Of a DNA stretch of 64,000 nucleotides, positions 45,255-57,667 are shown piece by piece (the stretch's first letter is position 1; every line of letters begins with the position of its first letter). The position numbers and the translations under genes were made by a program. The notes under the pieces were generated by a model that saw nothing but the letters and a program-made list of their open reading frames with translations, made no database searches and was not told where the DNA came from. Source of the stretch: Ricinus communis (lineage: Eukaryota > Streptophyta > Magnoliopsida > Malpighiales > Euphorbiaceae); contig NC_063264.1 of the NCBI RefSeq assembly GCF_019578655.1, positions 19,208,429-19,272,428 of the forward strand. Direction: 5' to 3'.

Positions 45255-46664
45255 TGGTATGCATTGAGTTACACATGTTTATATGCCCAATTACTTCTAT
45301 TTTTGTGCATAGTTATCTTATTTTATGCCAGAATCACTTGTGTTTTAGTTCCTTTTATGTTTCAGGTGATCATTGATGGAGATTATCAGTATTTGAGGGC
45401 GATAGGTACAAATACGGACCGGAATCCATCAAAATTGAACAAAGGCTAGCATTTGAAGATTGAGCACGGCCTGGACTATGGCCGTGCTGAACTATTGACA
45501 TTTGATCCTCAAATATAGCCTTTCGACACGGTATCTTAGGCTACCACGGTCTCTAGCACAGCCCATGGTGGCTCAGCACTAGTGAGGGCATGGTCGAGGA
45601 GTAAAGGATTAATTTTGGGACTCGAAGGTTAAGCACGGTCTAGACTCTGCGGACTTGACCACGGCCGTGCTGAGATATTTATATAGGCAAATTCGATTTC
45701 TTTTGTGAGGTTCGATTTTTCTGACCTTAGATCTCATATATGCACGCAAGCCACCTCTTTCCAGACTTCGACGTTCGACTTTGGGAGACCATTTCGCATA
45801 TTGAAGGACGAATTTCAGTGGTTAAAGCATCACATTGAAGATCAAGAGTGGATTTTGAGGCATTCAAGAGGCAATTCGAGATTCATTATTTAGATCTGTA
45901 GATTTAGGACTGTTCATCTGATTTGAAGAAGAACAGTGTACATGTTTCCAATTTTCTCTTTTGCATTTGTTCTTTATTTTATTTTATTCATTATCATGAG
46001 TAGCTAGAGCTGTTGAACCCATTGGGGTTCATTTGTTTGTGGGATTGCCTCTATGTTTATGAAATTTTGATTATCAATGCTTATAGTCTTCTTGCTTTTA
46101 GTATTAACAAGATATCACATTATTCATGAGACGTTGTTAATTGTGTTGTTCAGATTGCTTTCTGTAATTGAGAAATTCATTTAGTAGTTGGAAATTTGAA
46201 TAGCAAGAACTTATTAATGATCATTTAGAGATAAGAGTAATTAACTAGCCGGATTAAGAATTAACAACTCTTAATAGCAGTGGATTAATCTTAAGGCTAA
46301 CCTAAAATCAATTGTTAGGAAGAGATTCTATCATTTAGATTCTCACGAATAATCACCATTGGTAATCAATCTAATTTCTACCATTGATAAAATTCAATTA
46401 GCTTAGCTCCCCCTCGTGTTTGCTTTCTTTTCTTGATTGTTTCACTAAATCTTTGTAGATTGTTTGGCATTTAGCTAATCATTTAGCTTGCATAGTCATA
46501 GATTAGTAACTTCGTCACTATTATTTAAGGTTAGATAACATAAGATGCTGGAGTAGTTCTAGGCTCTCCCTTTCCCGAGAATACGACCTTGATACTCGCC
46601 ATTAGTGCTAGTCTGCATCGATAGGTTCACTACCTTAGATTGTAGGTGCATAAATAGCTCATCA
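45255..46664 (+). repeat. E4 5' LTR (1410 bp)
   Basis: It starts TGGTATGC and ends CTCATCA. It aligns with the E1 LTR throughout, including ATTTATATAGG at about 45674 after GACCACGGCCGTGCTGA (45655-45671). Confidence 0.85.
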
Positions 46665-46670
46665 AGTTTT

Positions 46671-46688
46671 TGGCGCCGTTGTCGGGGA
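46671..46688 (+). promoter_or_regulatory. E4 primer-binding site (tRNA-Asp type)
   Basis: TGGCGCCGTTGTCGGGGA has one difference from the exact E3 site. Confidence 0.85.
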
Positions 46689-46830
46689 ATCCCTTTGCGT
46701 GAACTTGAGTGAATTTGTGTTTGTATTACTCTAGCCATTTTATATTTTCTATCTTTTGATTCTTTTGATTCTTTATTCTTCTATTCTTTTCTGTGTTCTT
46801 TGGTTGCTTCCTCTTAATTTCAGGTAGTTT

Positions 46831-48364
46831 ATGATTAGGAGCTTTAATCCTACACTATAGACCCTCTTCTTGAACCAGAGCGATCCCTCCATCTTTTGAG
46901 GAAGCGTATGAAAGAAGAAGAGGAAGCGCGAATAGTGATTGAAGCCTCTGCGAATAGACCAGCAGAGATGGGAGACAACAACAACAACCAGCGGATGAAA
47001 ATAGGGCAATGTATGAGTTTGCTAGACCTTCTCTTGTAGGGACAGAGACGAGTATAGTGCGACCACCTGTAGCAGCCAATGACTTCGAGATAAAGCCAAA
47101 CGTGATACAAATGGTCCAGAATGGTGTGCAATGTGGGGGACTGCCGAGCAAGGACCCAAACGCTCATATAGCCAACTCTTGGAGATCTGTTATACCTTCA
47201 AGATAAATAGAATGACTGATGATGCCATTTGGTTGAGGCTGTTTCCTTTTTCTTTGAAGGACCGAGCGAAGAGATGGTTGCAGTCACTCCCAGCCAACAC
47301 TATTACGACATGGAGTTCTTTGGCTGAAAAATTCTTATATAAGTAGTTTCCTCCTGCTAAAACTGCTAAATTGAGAAATGACATATCTTCTTCTCTACAA
47401 TTCGATGACGAGAGCATGTATGATGCTTGCGAAAGGTACAAGGATGACGAGAGTATGTTGCCCGCACTATGGATTACTAGTATGGATGCAGGTTCAAACT
47501 TTCTATAGCGGTTTGAATCTCGGTACTAGGTAGATGGTAGATGCTGCAGCAGGTGGGACCTTGAACAGTAAGATGCCAGAGCAGGCGCAAAATCTAATAG
47601 AGGAGATGGTCATGAATAACTACCAGTGGCAATCCTCTAGGAGTCGGCCAGTCAAGCAAGGAGTGGTTAACCAGTTAGATTCTACAATAGCCTTGGCAGC
47701 TCAGGTGGAGCTTTTGGCTAAGAAAATATACCAACTCCCGATGCTGGTTCATGCAGCACAGATAAGGTACGAGTTCTGTGGTGGCCCGCACTATTGTGCA
47801 AACTGTAATACAGGAGGTATGTTTGCTTCACCTTCCACCTCTTCTCCTTCTCCATCCTCTATTGTTTCTACTGACTTTGAACAGGTAGACTATAAGGGTA
47901 ATGCACCTAGACAGCAAAACAATCCATATAGTAATACATACAACCCAGGTTGGCGTAATCATCCCAACTTTAGTTGGAAGAATAACAACGCCGGGGGACT
48001 ACCAGGTTCTCAGAGATTGCATCAGCAACAGCCCCAGCAGCAAGCTGGTCCATCCCAACTACCTTGACCTCAAGAGAAGAAGAAGAAGCCCAATCTCGAG
48101 GAATTGGTGATGAAATTTGTGTCCTTTACCAACAATAGATTTCAACAGACGGACAGTGCACTTAGGAATCAGCAAGACTCCATTCAGAATTTGGAGAACC
48201 AGATAGGCCAAATTTCTAAGATATTGGCTGAGAGACAACTAAGGACGCTCCCCAGCACTACAGAGTCTAACCCGAGGGAGCACTGCAAATCTATCACCTT
48301 GAAATCAGGTAAGCAGTTATCTAGTTCTTTATCTGTAGCTAATAATGATGATGTTGTTGTGTAG
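46831..48364 (+). pseudogene. gag: E4 gag
   Basis: ATG 46831 is soon followed by TAG and a frameshift. Capsid blocks 'FEIKPNVIQMVQNGVQCGG' (about 47085) and 'LRLFPFSLKDRAKRWLQSLP' (about 47235) lie in different frames. The open stretch 47534-48067 includes 'CGGPHYCANC' of the C-x2-C-x3-H-x4-C finger and an Asn/Gln-rich tail. 48104-48364 carries the 'NLENQIGQISKILAERQL' coiled segment. It ends with TAG at 48362-48364, at the position equivalent to TAG 10582-10584 of E1. Confidence 0.82.
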
Positions 48365-49010
48365 GATGAGCCTGCCAGGAAGGAGCCAGAGCCTGATGAG
48401 ATAGAGCCTATGAGAGCTGAGGATAAGAAGAAGAGTCCAGTAAGAGAGTACCAGCCACCTATCCCATATCTTGCTCGACTGAAGCAGGAAAAGGTTGACT
48501 AGCAGTTTGGTAAGTTCATAAACCTTTTTAAACAACTGCGTATTAACCTCCCTTTTATTGAAGCTATTTCACAGATGCCGAAGTATGCGAAATTCTTGAA
48601 GGAGATATTGAACAACAAAAGGAAACTAGAGGACTTGGGATTGGTGACCTTAAACGAAGAGTGCTTTAGCTGACTTAGGAGCTAGTATTAACTTGATGCC
48701 CACTAGCTTGTTTCATAGACTTGGTTTGGGTGAGCCTAAACCCACTAGGATGAGTATTCAGTTAGCCGATAGGACTATTAAGATTCCTAGGGGTATAGTT
48801 GAGGATGTACTTGTTAAGGTAGACAAGTTCATATTTCCTATTAATTTCATTGTTATGGATATGGAGGGTGAGAGTACTGTGCCACTGATCTTGGGTAGAC
48901 CTTTCTTACTACATCTAGGGCCATTATAGATGTTTGTAATAGGAAGCTCCAACTTAGGGTAGATGACGAAACTATCACCTTTGACTTAGTGACTTCCATG
49001 AGACATTACT
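48365..49010 (+). pseudogene. E4 aspartic protease, active site spanned by a deletion
   Basis: The linker 'VREYQP' to 'ARLKQEKVD' is followed by a TAG. About 109 bp present in E1 are missing at about 48665, so the frame shifts just before the DLGAS codons (about 48675-48692). 'INLMPTSLFHRLGLGEPKPT' and 'VPLILGRPFLLHLGPL' follow, the last in a shifted frame. Confidence 0.8.
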
Positions 49011-50504
49011 TAGACCATGATGATACTGTATTTTATGTGGATATCTTGGATGATGCTATTGAGTCTCATATACAGGAGATTTTTCTTGACGATCCTTTAC
49101 AGGTTATATTACAGGGAGATGAGAAGGAGTTGTCCAACGAGCAAGTGTTGGAACAACTCGCTGGTTTACTGGCTAGTGAGCCCAGCCATTCTACTAACCC
49201 ATTTACTTCTCTTGATAGGTCAGATGTACAGAAGGTGAAACCTTCTATTTTGAAGAAATTACCCAAGCACCTGAGTTATGCCTACTTGGATGAGGCAAAG
49301 AGGCTGCCAATTATTATTGTAGCAAACTTGACTCCTGACATTCTTGGAATCAACCCCAGTTTTTTTTGCACAAGATCCTGATGAAGGATAGTTTCAGGCT
49401 AGTGGTGCAGCCACAAAGACGACTTAACCCGAATATGAAGGAGGTGGTGAAAAAGGAGGTAATTAAACTTCTTGATTCAGTTTTGATTTATCCCATATCT
49501 AATAGCTCTTGTGTGAGCCCTGTGCAGGTTATGCCAAAGAAAGGAGGGATGATTGTGATAAAGAATGAGAAGGACGAGTTGATACCAACTAGGATGGTAA
49601 CCAGTTTTCGGGTTTGCATCGATTACAGGAGGCTAAATGATGCAACCCGGAAGGACCATTTTCCCCTTCCATTCATTGATCAAATGCCTGAGCGTCTAGC
49701 GGGCCATATGTTTTACTGTTTTCTTAATGGCTTTTCAGGTTATTTCCAGATACTAATTGCACCTAAGGACCAAGAGAAGACAACCTTTACTTGCCCCTAT
49801 GGGACGTTCGTATACCGGAGGATGCCATTTGGTTTATGCAATGCACCGACCACTTTTCAGAGATGTATGATGACGATATTCCACGATATGATTGAGGAGT
49901 CTATGGAGGTTTTCATAGACGACTTCTCAGTGTTTGGTAACTAATTCTCACATTGTTTGTCTAATTTAGAACATATACTTGCATGTTGTGTTAAGACAAA
50001 CTTGGTTCTTAATTGGGAAAAATGCTATTTAATAGTGAGAGAGGGTATTATGTTGGGCACAAGATTTCACATGCAGGGATGGAGGTAGATAGAGCTAAGG
50101 TAGAGACCATATCGAAATTGCCACCCCCTAGTTCTGTTAAGCTGTTAAGAGCTTCCTCGAGCATGTTGGCTTTTATAGGAGATTCATTAAGGATTTTTCT
50201 AAGATAGCTAGGCCTCTTACTCAATTGCTTATTAAGGATGTACCTTTTGTGTTTGATGCTGATTGCCTACAGGCTTTTGAGTTATTGAAAAAGCTACTAA
50301 CCACAGCTCTTATCATGGTTTCACCTGATTGAGGGCTGCCCTTTGAACTTATGTGCGATGCTAGTAATTTTACAGTTGGAGCTGTTCTTGGACAGCGAGT
50401 TGAGAAGAAGGTCCAGCCTATCTATTATACTAGCAAGACGTTGACAGATGCCTAAGAATATTATACCACCACTGAGAAAGAGTTGTTAGCTGTGGTTTAT
50501 GGCT
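49011..50504 (+). pseudogene. E4 reverse transcriptase and partial RNase H
   Basis: The linker frame (48989-49381) lost about 66 bp near 49338 relative to E1. RT is open over 49366-49944 and keeps 'SPVQVMPKKGG', 'FRVCIDYRRLNDATRKDHFP', 'TTFTCPYGTFVYRRMPFGLC' and the catalytic FIDD at 49912-49923. That makes it the best-preserved RT core of the three Athila-like copies. A stop at 49942 and frameshifts at about 50040 and 50140 follow. RNase H starts with 'LMCDASNFTVGAVLGQ' (about 50349), has TGA at 50330 and TAA at 50453, and breaks off at 50504. Confidence 0.83.
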
Positions 50505-51250
50505 ACCGAGAAATATAAAATTAACCGTAAATTTTCTTCCGTCGCTAGTCTGGCGATAGAATGTGTAGGGTTTAGAGTTAAGGATAGTAACCAATAGGCG
50601 GCATAGAGGAAGAAGCTTCAGCGTCATAGCTCCTGGTACTTGAACATTAGCTCAAGGCATTTTCTCTATCCATTCTTATGTCCAAAAGTAAACCAACCCC
50701 TTAGACTACTACGAAAAACACCATAGGTATTCTTTCGAGACCTAACCGAACTTACCTGGGATCACGAATCCCAAGTTTAGGCTCGCTAATATACCCGATG
50801 TACCCGCTGCAATATGATGAGAGGTTCTCATTATCTTTGGTAAAATCAAAAGACCACCAAAATTTCGTGATCTGTTGCCAAAGTTATTCCAATTCCAAGA
50901 CCCGAACCTATTCTAAAAAAGTCAGAGGCATTCTTTTTTAATGTTTTGTTTGGACCACACTAGAATAAATAGAGTTTTCTGAATTTATTCCTGTTGCTAA
51001 GCGTTAAGAATCTGTCATTGCATTGTAAAACAAAACACAATGTTAATAATATGAAACACAATGTTTCACTAAATCTATTTTAGCGACAAACTATATCCAT
51101 TGCTAATCTGGAACATTTCAATTCGACATGAGCTCCTTCTTCCCCTTATTTCCATTTCTAAAATATTTTCTAATCCTCCTTTCCTTGTCTCTTTCCCTTT
51201 TTTTTAACCCCTATGTGTGTGTGTCTCAAGCATCCTCTCTCTCTTTTTAT
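50505..51250 (+). other. CACTA-related 5' noncoding region
   Basis: Words such as TTAGCGACAAAC, CATTGCTAATCTGG and CCGTCGCTAGTCTGGCGATAG resemble CACTA subterminal repeats. CTACTACGAAAAACACC at about 50716 is reminiscent of a CACTA terminus but has no partner. No gene was recognised. Confidence 0.45.
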
Positions 51251-52940
51251 TATTATGAAAAATGAAGAAGAAGAAAAAAAAAAGGAAGAGGATGAGGAGA
51301 AGGAGGAGAAGGCGCTGCCAGGTAACCTTAGCGAGTTTCTTTTTTCAATCTATCGTGTCACCATCGGCTACTCTAGTGACAGCTTTAGATGTTGTTCAAG
51401 CAGCATCATTAGCTGCTTCGACTACTACTCCACCAACCCTGGAACTTCCAAACACATTTGTGGCTGCTACTCCATCCTGTGGTACAAGTGTTGGGACTCC
51501 AGCAATTGAGGCTTCCGTTGTGACTGGACCATCATCACCTGCCATTAGTAGGACGACTGACTATGGACCGCGCCTCCTTGAGATTGATCCAATGAGGTAC
51601 TTTTATATTATAGCAATATAGGATTTTAGTTCTGTAATTTACTTATAATGTTACTTTAATTTGTTAAATTTCTAAAATTTTAGTGTAATGGCCAGTTCAT
51701 TCATTCACATGCTCTTTACATCCGAGCGAGCATGATTGGAAGAGCGTGCCAAATGATGTTATTGCCTTCTATTGGGACGGGTTCAAGGTAAATTAGTTAT
51801 TGTTAACTATTTTTATTCTTATGTATATAAATTATTGATTTAACTTATTTTTTCATTTTTTAGAAGTTACCAAGAATCTAGCATTGGGATCCTCGACTCG
51901 ATACCATAGTGTATCAGATGTGGTATGCATATGCTGGCACCCGGTACAGTGATAAACTCTGTAAGTGGAGGGCCAAGGGTGAGAGACCAAATAGGGTTTC
52001 AGAGGAGGTGCAAAGTAGTTGGATGGTTTATTGGTCTTGTGAGCAGTTTTAGAGGAAGCGTGTGCTACCTCCAAGAAGCAGTGCAGGAGACTAGGGGCGA
52101 GGGACTAGGAGCATCACTCCATATGAGGAGTTTGATCTCTATGGTTGAACGAGCTAGGAGAATGGTACATAATCCAACTTATTAATTTTACATTTATCAA
52201 TTTAACTTGAATTACATACACTTATTAGCAAGTTAAGTTTTATAATTATTACTTTTTCAATGTATAATCAGGCACGTGAGTTAGGCTAGAAATCCAACCT
52301 TGATGACCTGTTTGAGGACATGCACACCCGGCAGACATGAAATGGTGGCCATCACTACATTGACTGATGATCTCAGGATGTCGCTGTAAGACTAAAACAA
52401 CAATTTCAATTTATGTGTGTATAATATTTTTTTATTAAATTATATTATTTCTAATATCTAAATTTTTTATTTTAAGGATTAGTACCATCAGCTGGTAGAG
52501 ACCACTTCTTAGCCAATTGAGGGATCCTTAGAGCCACCAGAGCTGGATACTATGGAGTTCTTCCTCTAAGCGCAAGCGGTGAAAAGAAGCACCACGTCTA
52601 TAGTATAGGTGCTAAGGTGCCCTCTTTTTTCAACCATGGATTGTCATGCAGCTCCACTACAAGTCTTAGACGACAAACGTCTCAGATTCTATAGAGACGT
52701 GAATCATTAAGATTGTGCAACAATAAGTGCAATCTATGTTAGATGAGGAAAGACTTGTCCACCGCTAGGAGCAAGAGGAGGTGACTGCTAGTATATGTAT
52801 AGAGGTCCATCCAACAGGTCCTCACAAAGTTTCTAATGCCCACTATATCATCCTCCGCCCCAACCCAACAGCAGCAATAATAGGAGGATGACTAGGATCA
52901 CTCAATCGCCGACCCATAGATTAGATTTTTTTTATTCTTT
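51251..52940 (+). pseudogene. CACTA transposase (plant Transposase_24 type), copy 2
   Basis: The exon-like start 51262-51597 encodes a Lys/Arg-rich segment, then Ser/Thr/Ala/Pro-rich sequence ending 'RLLEIDPMR' at a GT donor. A second exon (about 51684-51788) reads 'HDWKSVPNDVIAFYWDGFK', with an AG acceptor before it and GT after. A third (from about 51864) reads 'HWDPRLDTIVYQMWYAYAG' and 'YSDKLCKWRAKGERPNRVS', the core of plant Ptta/En/Spm transposases. A fourth (52272-52388) has 'LDDLFEDMHTR'. Stops occur in exons 3 and 4. These proteins bind and mobilise CACTA ends. This copy is dead. Confidence 0.72.
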
Positions 52941-53621
52941 GTATATTTTTTTATTATACACTACAATAAACATGAGTAGTACTTACTATTTAATTTATTT
53001 ACCGTTTTTATATATATGTCAATCAAATATGATTAATCAGTTAATATAAATAAATTAATATTTAAAATTATTAATCCAAATATAAATTATAAAATATAAT
53101 TGCGACGAATTAACGATGAATAATTTATCATTAACTATCCTATAATCGGTGCAAGATTAGTGACGAAAAGTCTGTCGCCAATTTAGCGATCGATAGTGTC
53201 GCTATTTCCGTTGCTATACCTAACCACGGTTATGGTCACTAGTAATTAGTGACGCACTGTCCATCGCTGTTTAGTTTCTACTTTTGATAACAAAAATAGT
53301 CCGTCGTTTTTTTCTTTTGCAAGGAGCAAATTAGTGACAAATATAATCCGCTACTAACTCATACTAACTCATTCTAACGATGGATTCAGTGTGTTTACCA
53401 ATAGATCCATTACTAAACAGTCAGTTTCTTATACTATTATTTAGGATTAAAAATTATTTTCTAATTAATTAAAAATTAATTTGTTAGTTAATATAATATT
53501 AAAATATAATTATTATTTTGTAGAATTAGAATCATTGTTGATTTAAATTTCTAATATTTAGAATTTTATTTGTTGTAGTTTTTTTGTTTATAATATCTTA
53601 AGTACTATTTTTATACAAATT
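52941..53621 (+). other. CACTA copy 2, 3' subterminal region
   Basis: Collinear with 945-1645 of copy 1, including the 'GTGACG' and 'CCGTCG' words. It ends at TTATACAAATTG. The 18-21 bp that follow (to 53640) equal LINE sequence at 1829-1849. Confidence 0.65.
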
Positions 53622-54350
53622 GAAGTTCCATGCTTTGCACAAATTGTTATATCATGGACCTCAGGCTATGATACATTATGTATCAAACACTAACACACGT
53701 GACAAACTTCTTTTAATATTAAAGACTGTGTTATGCTGTAGAAAATCTACTTTTACTTTTACCATGTCTCATCTCTCTATTTTTTTATTTTCTTATTAAT
53801 AATTCTTTATTATATTTTAATTTTATAATTTCAATGTATTTTATATTTTTTTATTACAACACTAAATTAATTTTTTAGTAATATGCTAATAATTTTATAA
53901 TAAATTGTCTTATATTAAAATAAAATCTTATACATATATGAAACTTTATTAATGATTCAATTCTTTATGCAAACATAAAATTTAATTATATTTTAGTATA
54001 TATTTTTATTTTGAGCTATATTATGTTTATTTCACAAAATTTAAATTTAAATTATTTTTTATTATTACATAATAATGTTTTAATTTTTAAAATTTAATAA
54101 TCATAAGGAAACATTAAACGTAATCATTTTATATTAATAATTACAAAATAAAATCATAGATTAAGATTATAAATTCATTAGTAAAAACTATAAACATCAT
54201 TATAAAACTACATGTTCGTAGATTAATAGATTTATAAATTATAAAATATAAGTTCATTATACGTATATTTGAAGTTCATATATAATAGTCCAGAAATTCA
54301 TAAAAAAATTGTAGGTTTATATATTTAAAATAAAAGATTCATAATTTATA

Positions 54351-54900
54351 AACTATAGGTTCATCGCATGTATACTTGAGATTTATAAATTATAGTTTAG
54401 AATTTCATAATTTAAAAAATGGATTTATATGTTAACTGATGAACTTGCAGCTCACAAATGATGAATCCATATTTTATATTTGATGAACCTATAAGCAATA
54501 TTTAATGATCTTGTTGCTTATAACTATATTTAATAGTAAATTTCCAATGAACCTACATCGTACTACTAATGAACCTACAATTTATGTTTAATGAACCTGT
54601 AATTTATTAATTATGAATAAAAACTAAAATTTCATAATTTACAAACTATATGTTCATCACACGTACACTTAGAGTTTAGAAATTCATAATTTAAAAATTA
54701 GATTCTTATGTTAACTAACGAATTTACAATTCACTAATAATTATTCTATACCTTATATCTGATGAACCTATAAGTAATACTTAATGATCTTGTTGCTTAT
54801 AACTATATTTAACAATAAATCTTCAATGAACCTACATCATACAACCAATGAACCTATAATTTATGTTTAATGAACCTAGAACTTATCAAGTATAAATATA
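54351..54900. repeat. Tandem pair of about 293-bp units in MULE-2
   Basis: AACTATAGGTTCATCGCA (54351) recurs as AACTATATGTTCATCACA (54644). The downstream order is conserved, with repeated TGAACCTA words. Confidence 0.7.
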
Positions 54901-55806
54901 TGTGACGTGCATTTCATATAAAAATAAATATGATATTTTATAAAAATATAGAATTATCCTTAAAAGTTATTCAAAAAATCTACTTATATAAAAAACAAAT
55001 ATGATATTTATAAAAATATAGAATTATCCTTAAAAGTCGTTCAAAAAATCTACTCATAAAAATATTAAAAATTTTAAATAAAAATTACATTGAAAAATCT
55101 TATACAAAAAATTAATTCTTCATTTCTTATTAATATTTATGATACTAAAATTATTGTTATTATTATTATATAAATTAAATAAATATAAAAACTCAACCAC
55201 TAATGTAATTTTTTAGAGAAATTAATGTAATCTTAATTAGAAGAATTAAAAAATAAAAAATTCAATCCTTAATGTTATATTCTTTTTAGGAAAATCAATA
55301 TATTTAATTATTTATTAGATACTAAAAATAAAATAAAAAATTAATTTTATTTGAAAGTATTACAAATAAAATAAAATAATAAAAAATTACTTACAAAACA
55401 TACGTATCTTATCTTTGTGATTTGATGTTGAACAATATTGCATATGGTTATAAAATTATAGATAAAATAACAAAATATTTAGATAAAAAAAACTCACATA
55501 CGTGTAGTATCAATGAATTGGGGCCTTATATCTTGCATTATGTACCACATTGTAATATGATCCGGCTAGAAAAACGTGTGTCAGAACTTTGATGCATGCT
55601 TTTTTTTTTTAACTTATATTCATTAAGTCGATACTAAATGTTGATAAAAATGTTCTAAATGTTCATTGTTTTTTACTTTATTTTATTAAAAGGATATTTG
55701 TACCATAATATAAATATTTATAGGATAATTTTAGCTTGATATTTTTTTTGTTTACTAACTGTAGAAATAATTTATATTATATCTATGTTATATATGTCTG
55801 TTTAAA

Positions 55807-56540
55807 TAAATTAATGAATATGATGTTCATTAATAATGAATATTCATTAACAAACTAATGAATATTATGCTTATAAATAATGAATACTTATATCAATTAT
55901 AAAATTATTTCAATATGCATCACAAAAATAGTGAATCTAATTTTAGTAAAGAATCAATATCATTTTCATCTGGAAACAAATATTTCATGGTGGTTTGAGA
56001 AATATTTAATAAAGTTATAATTACTGAATTAGCAATAACAAATTAATGAACATGTAGATTATAAATGATGAACATCATTTACTAAAATAATGAATACTTA
56101 AAAATTGACTGAATATAAAATGAATATTGTTACAGTAAACAATAAATATTATCCTTTGAATGATGAATATTAATGTCCTTTATAAAAATATAACACTTTT
56201 GGTTATGGATTTATCAATTACATATTGATGAAATATTTAAATTGTCAAATGTGGATTTATCATCACTAATAATGTTAAATTTTAGTATATAAAGAGCTCC
56301 TAAAAATTATATTATATTAATTTTAATAGATAAATTATTTTATCATCTGCTAAAAATATATAGATTTTTAATTCTCTAGAGTATGACTAATTGAAAAATA
56401 AATAAAATATGTTACTAATTATGTTCATTTTTAAATTTTATTTACTTATAAAATTTTGAGATATAAAATTCTTTTAATATGTGTTACTATATTTTGATAC
56501 ATTTTGATATTTGTACTATTTTTAACATATAGAGTTTAAA
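55807..56540. repeat. Diverged third copy of the 570-bp MULE-1 unit
   Basis: It shares the order of 'ACAAACTAATGAATATTATG', 'TCAATATGCATCACAAAAATA' and the 'GTGTTACTATATTTT' block with units 1 and 2 of MULE-1. Larger gaps are present. Confidence 0.6.
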
Positions 56541-56851
56541 TTTTTGTCTAGAGAAAATTAAGAAAGATATTACAAATATTTAATTTATTATATTCATAAA
56601 AATATTTAATTTATTATTATTCATAAAAATATTATAAAATATTAAAATACTATTTAATTTGATTTATAAATTTAACCTATATTATTATTTAAAATCAAAA
56701 TAATTATGACAATTATACAATGCATAGGTAAAAAATTAATATTTATAAATATAAAAATATTTACTTAATATACAATTTTAAATTATATAATATTCTCAGA
56801 AGCATGATGCATTATGTTTCTAGGTCCAGTATATAATTTAATGTTTTGCAC

Positions 56852-57667
56852 ACTTCAAGAGAAAGAGAAAAGAAAAAAAAAAAGAGAAGATGGCTTGGAA
56901 TTAGATCTCGATGAGATAGTCATATATTCCCATCCTCCTGTTAATCAATTGCTTCACCCATGACCGAACCACATAAGCGCTAGGTTTAACGAGAATAGGA
57001 TTACTTAGTCATGCTTCATAGCTAGAAAAAACAAGCATTGTTGCTTTGTCTCTTTTTAATCTACATCACAATCCAAACTCTGAAAGATAAGTTTTCATAG
57101 ATTTGAATAGATAAGTATACAAAAAAGGAAAAGTTTAAGGGAAAATTTAAAATTAATTTTATTTGATTAATTAATTAATTAATTAATTCTTATTAATTTA
57201 GTTAAATGGACAGAGATGGTTTAGTTAGTGAGTAGTTGTTGCATAAGTAGAACTCATTGGTGGCAGAATATTTATTGCAAAGTGATGGAGTCTTAAAATT
57301 TTAAGAAAATGGAGAGCACGTCTATCTGTTTTCCAATTTTTCTTATTTCGTTAGCATTTTATAAAGTATTAACTCCTGTTTCAATTAAGGTAATGGGCTC
57401 TAGATGATTATTTTTAAAAAATTTAAAGAACATAGCACTCTATTGTTAGATATTTTTTCAATACAAGCAGTTAACTTCATCCTCTATAAATTGAAGACCG
57501 AAAAGAGCATATAACCAATCAATTAATCAAATTGACAAACTACTTCAAAATCAAATATATATTTCATGGTTTTTAGGCATTCAATCTGTAAAGCTTATTT
57601 ATTTATGTTTTCCAGCAAAGTTTACAAATTAATGTAATGCAAATTCCAGTCAACCACACTTTTAGCT
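56852..57667. other. Unassigned intergenic sequence
   Basis: It holds purine-rich and A/T-rich tracts, including a run of AATT units at about 57166-57187. No homology to other parts of the window and no convincing ORF. Confidence 0.45.

Larger units (their letters stand above)
45255..50504 (+). mobile_element. E4: Athila-like element of the E1 family, 3'-truncated
   Basis: A 5' LTR, primer site, gag, protease, RT and part of RNase H are present in the E1 arrangement. The element stops inside RNase H at about 50504, next to CACTA-like sequence. No integrase, ORF3, polypurine tract or 3' LTR is present. Internal deletions occur at about 48665 and 49338. No target duplication can be tested. Confidence 0.88.
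53641..56842. mobile_element. MULE-2: Mutator-like non-autonomous element
   Basis: Flanks are GCTTTGCAC (53632-53640) and GTTTTGCAC (56843-56851), an 8/9 target duplication. The ends share an imperfect inverted repeat with core TGGACCT (left about 53655, right complement about 56821). It is AT-rich, with no transposase ORF. It contains 293-bp tandem units at 54351-54900, a 75-bp-scale duplication at about 54920-55075, and at 55807-56540 a copy of the 570-bp unit of MULE-1. Confidence 0.68.

Noticed and set aside
51853..52074. Minus-strand 73-codon ORF
   Set aside because: It is the reverse complement of the CACTA transposase exon, which is recognisable on the plus strand.
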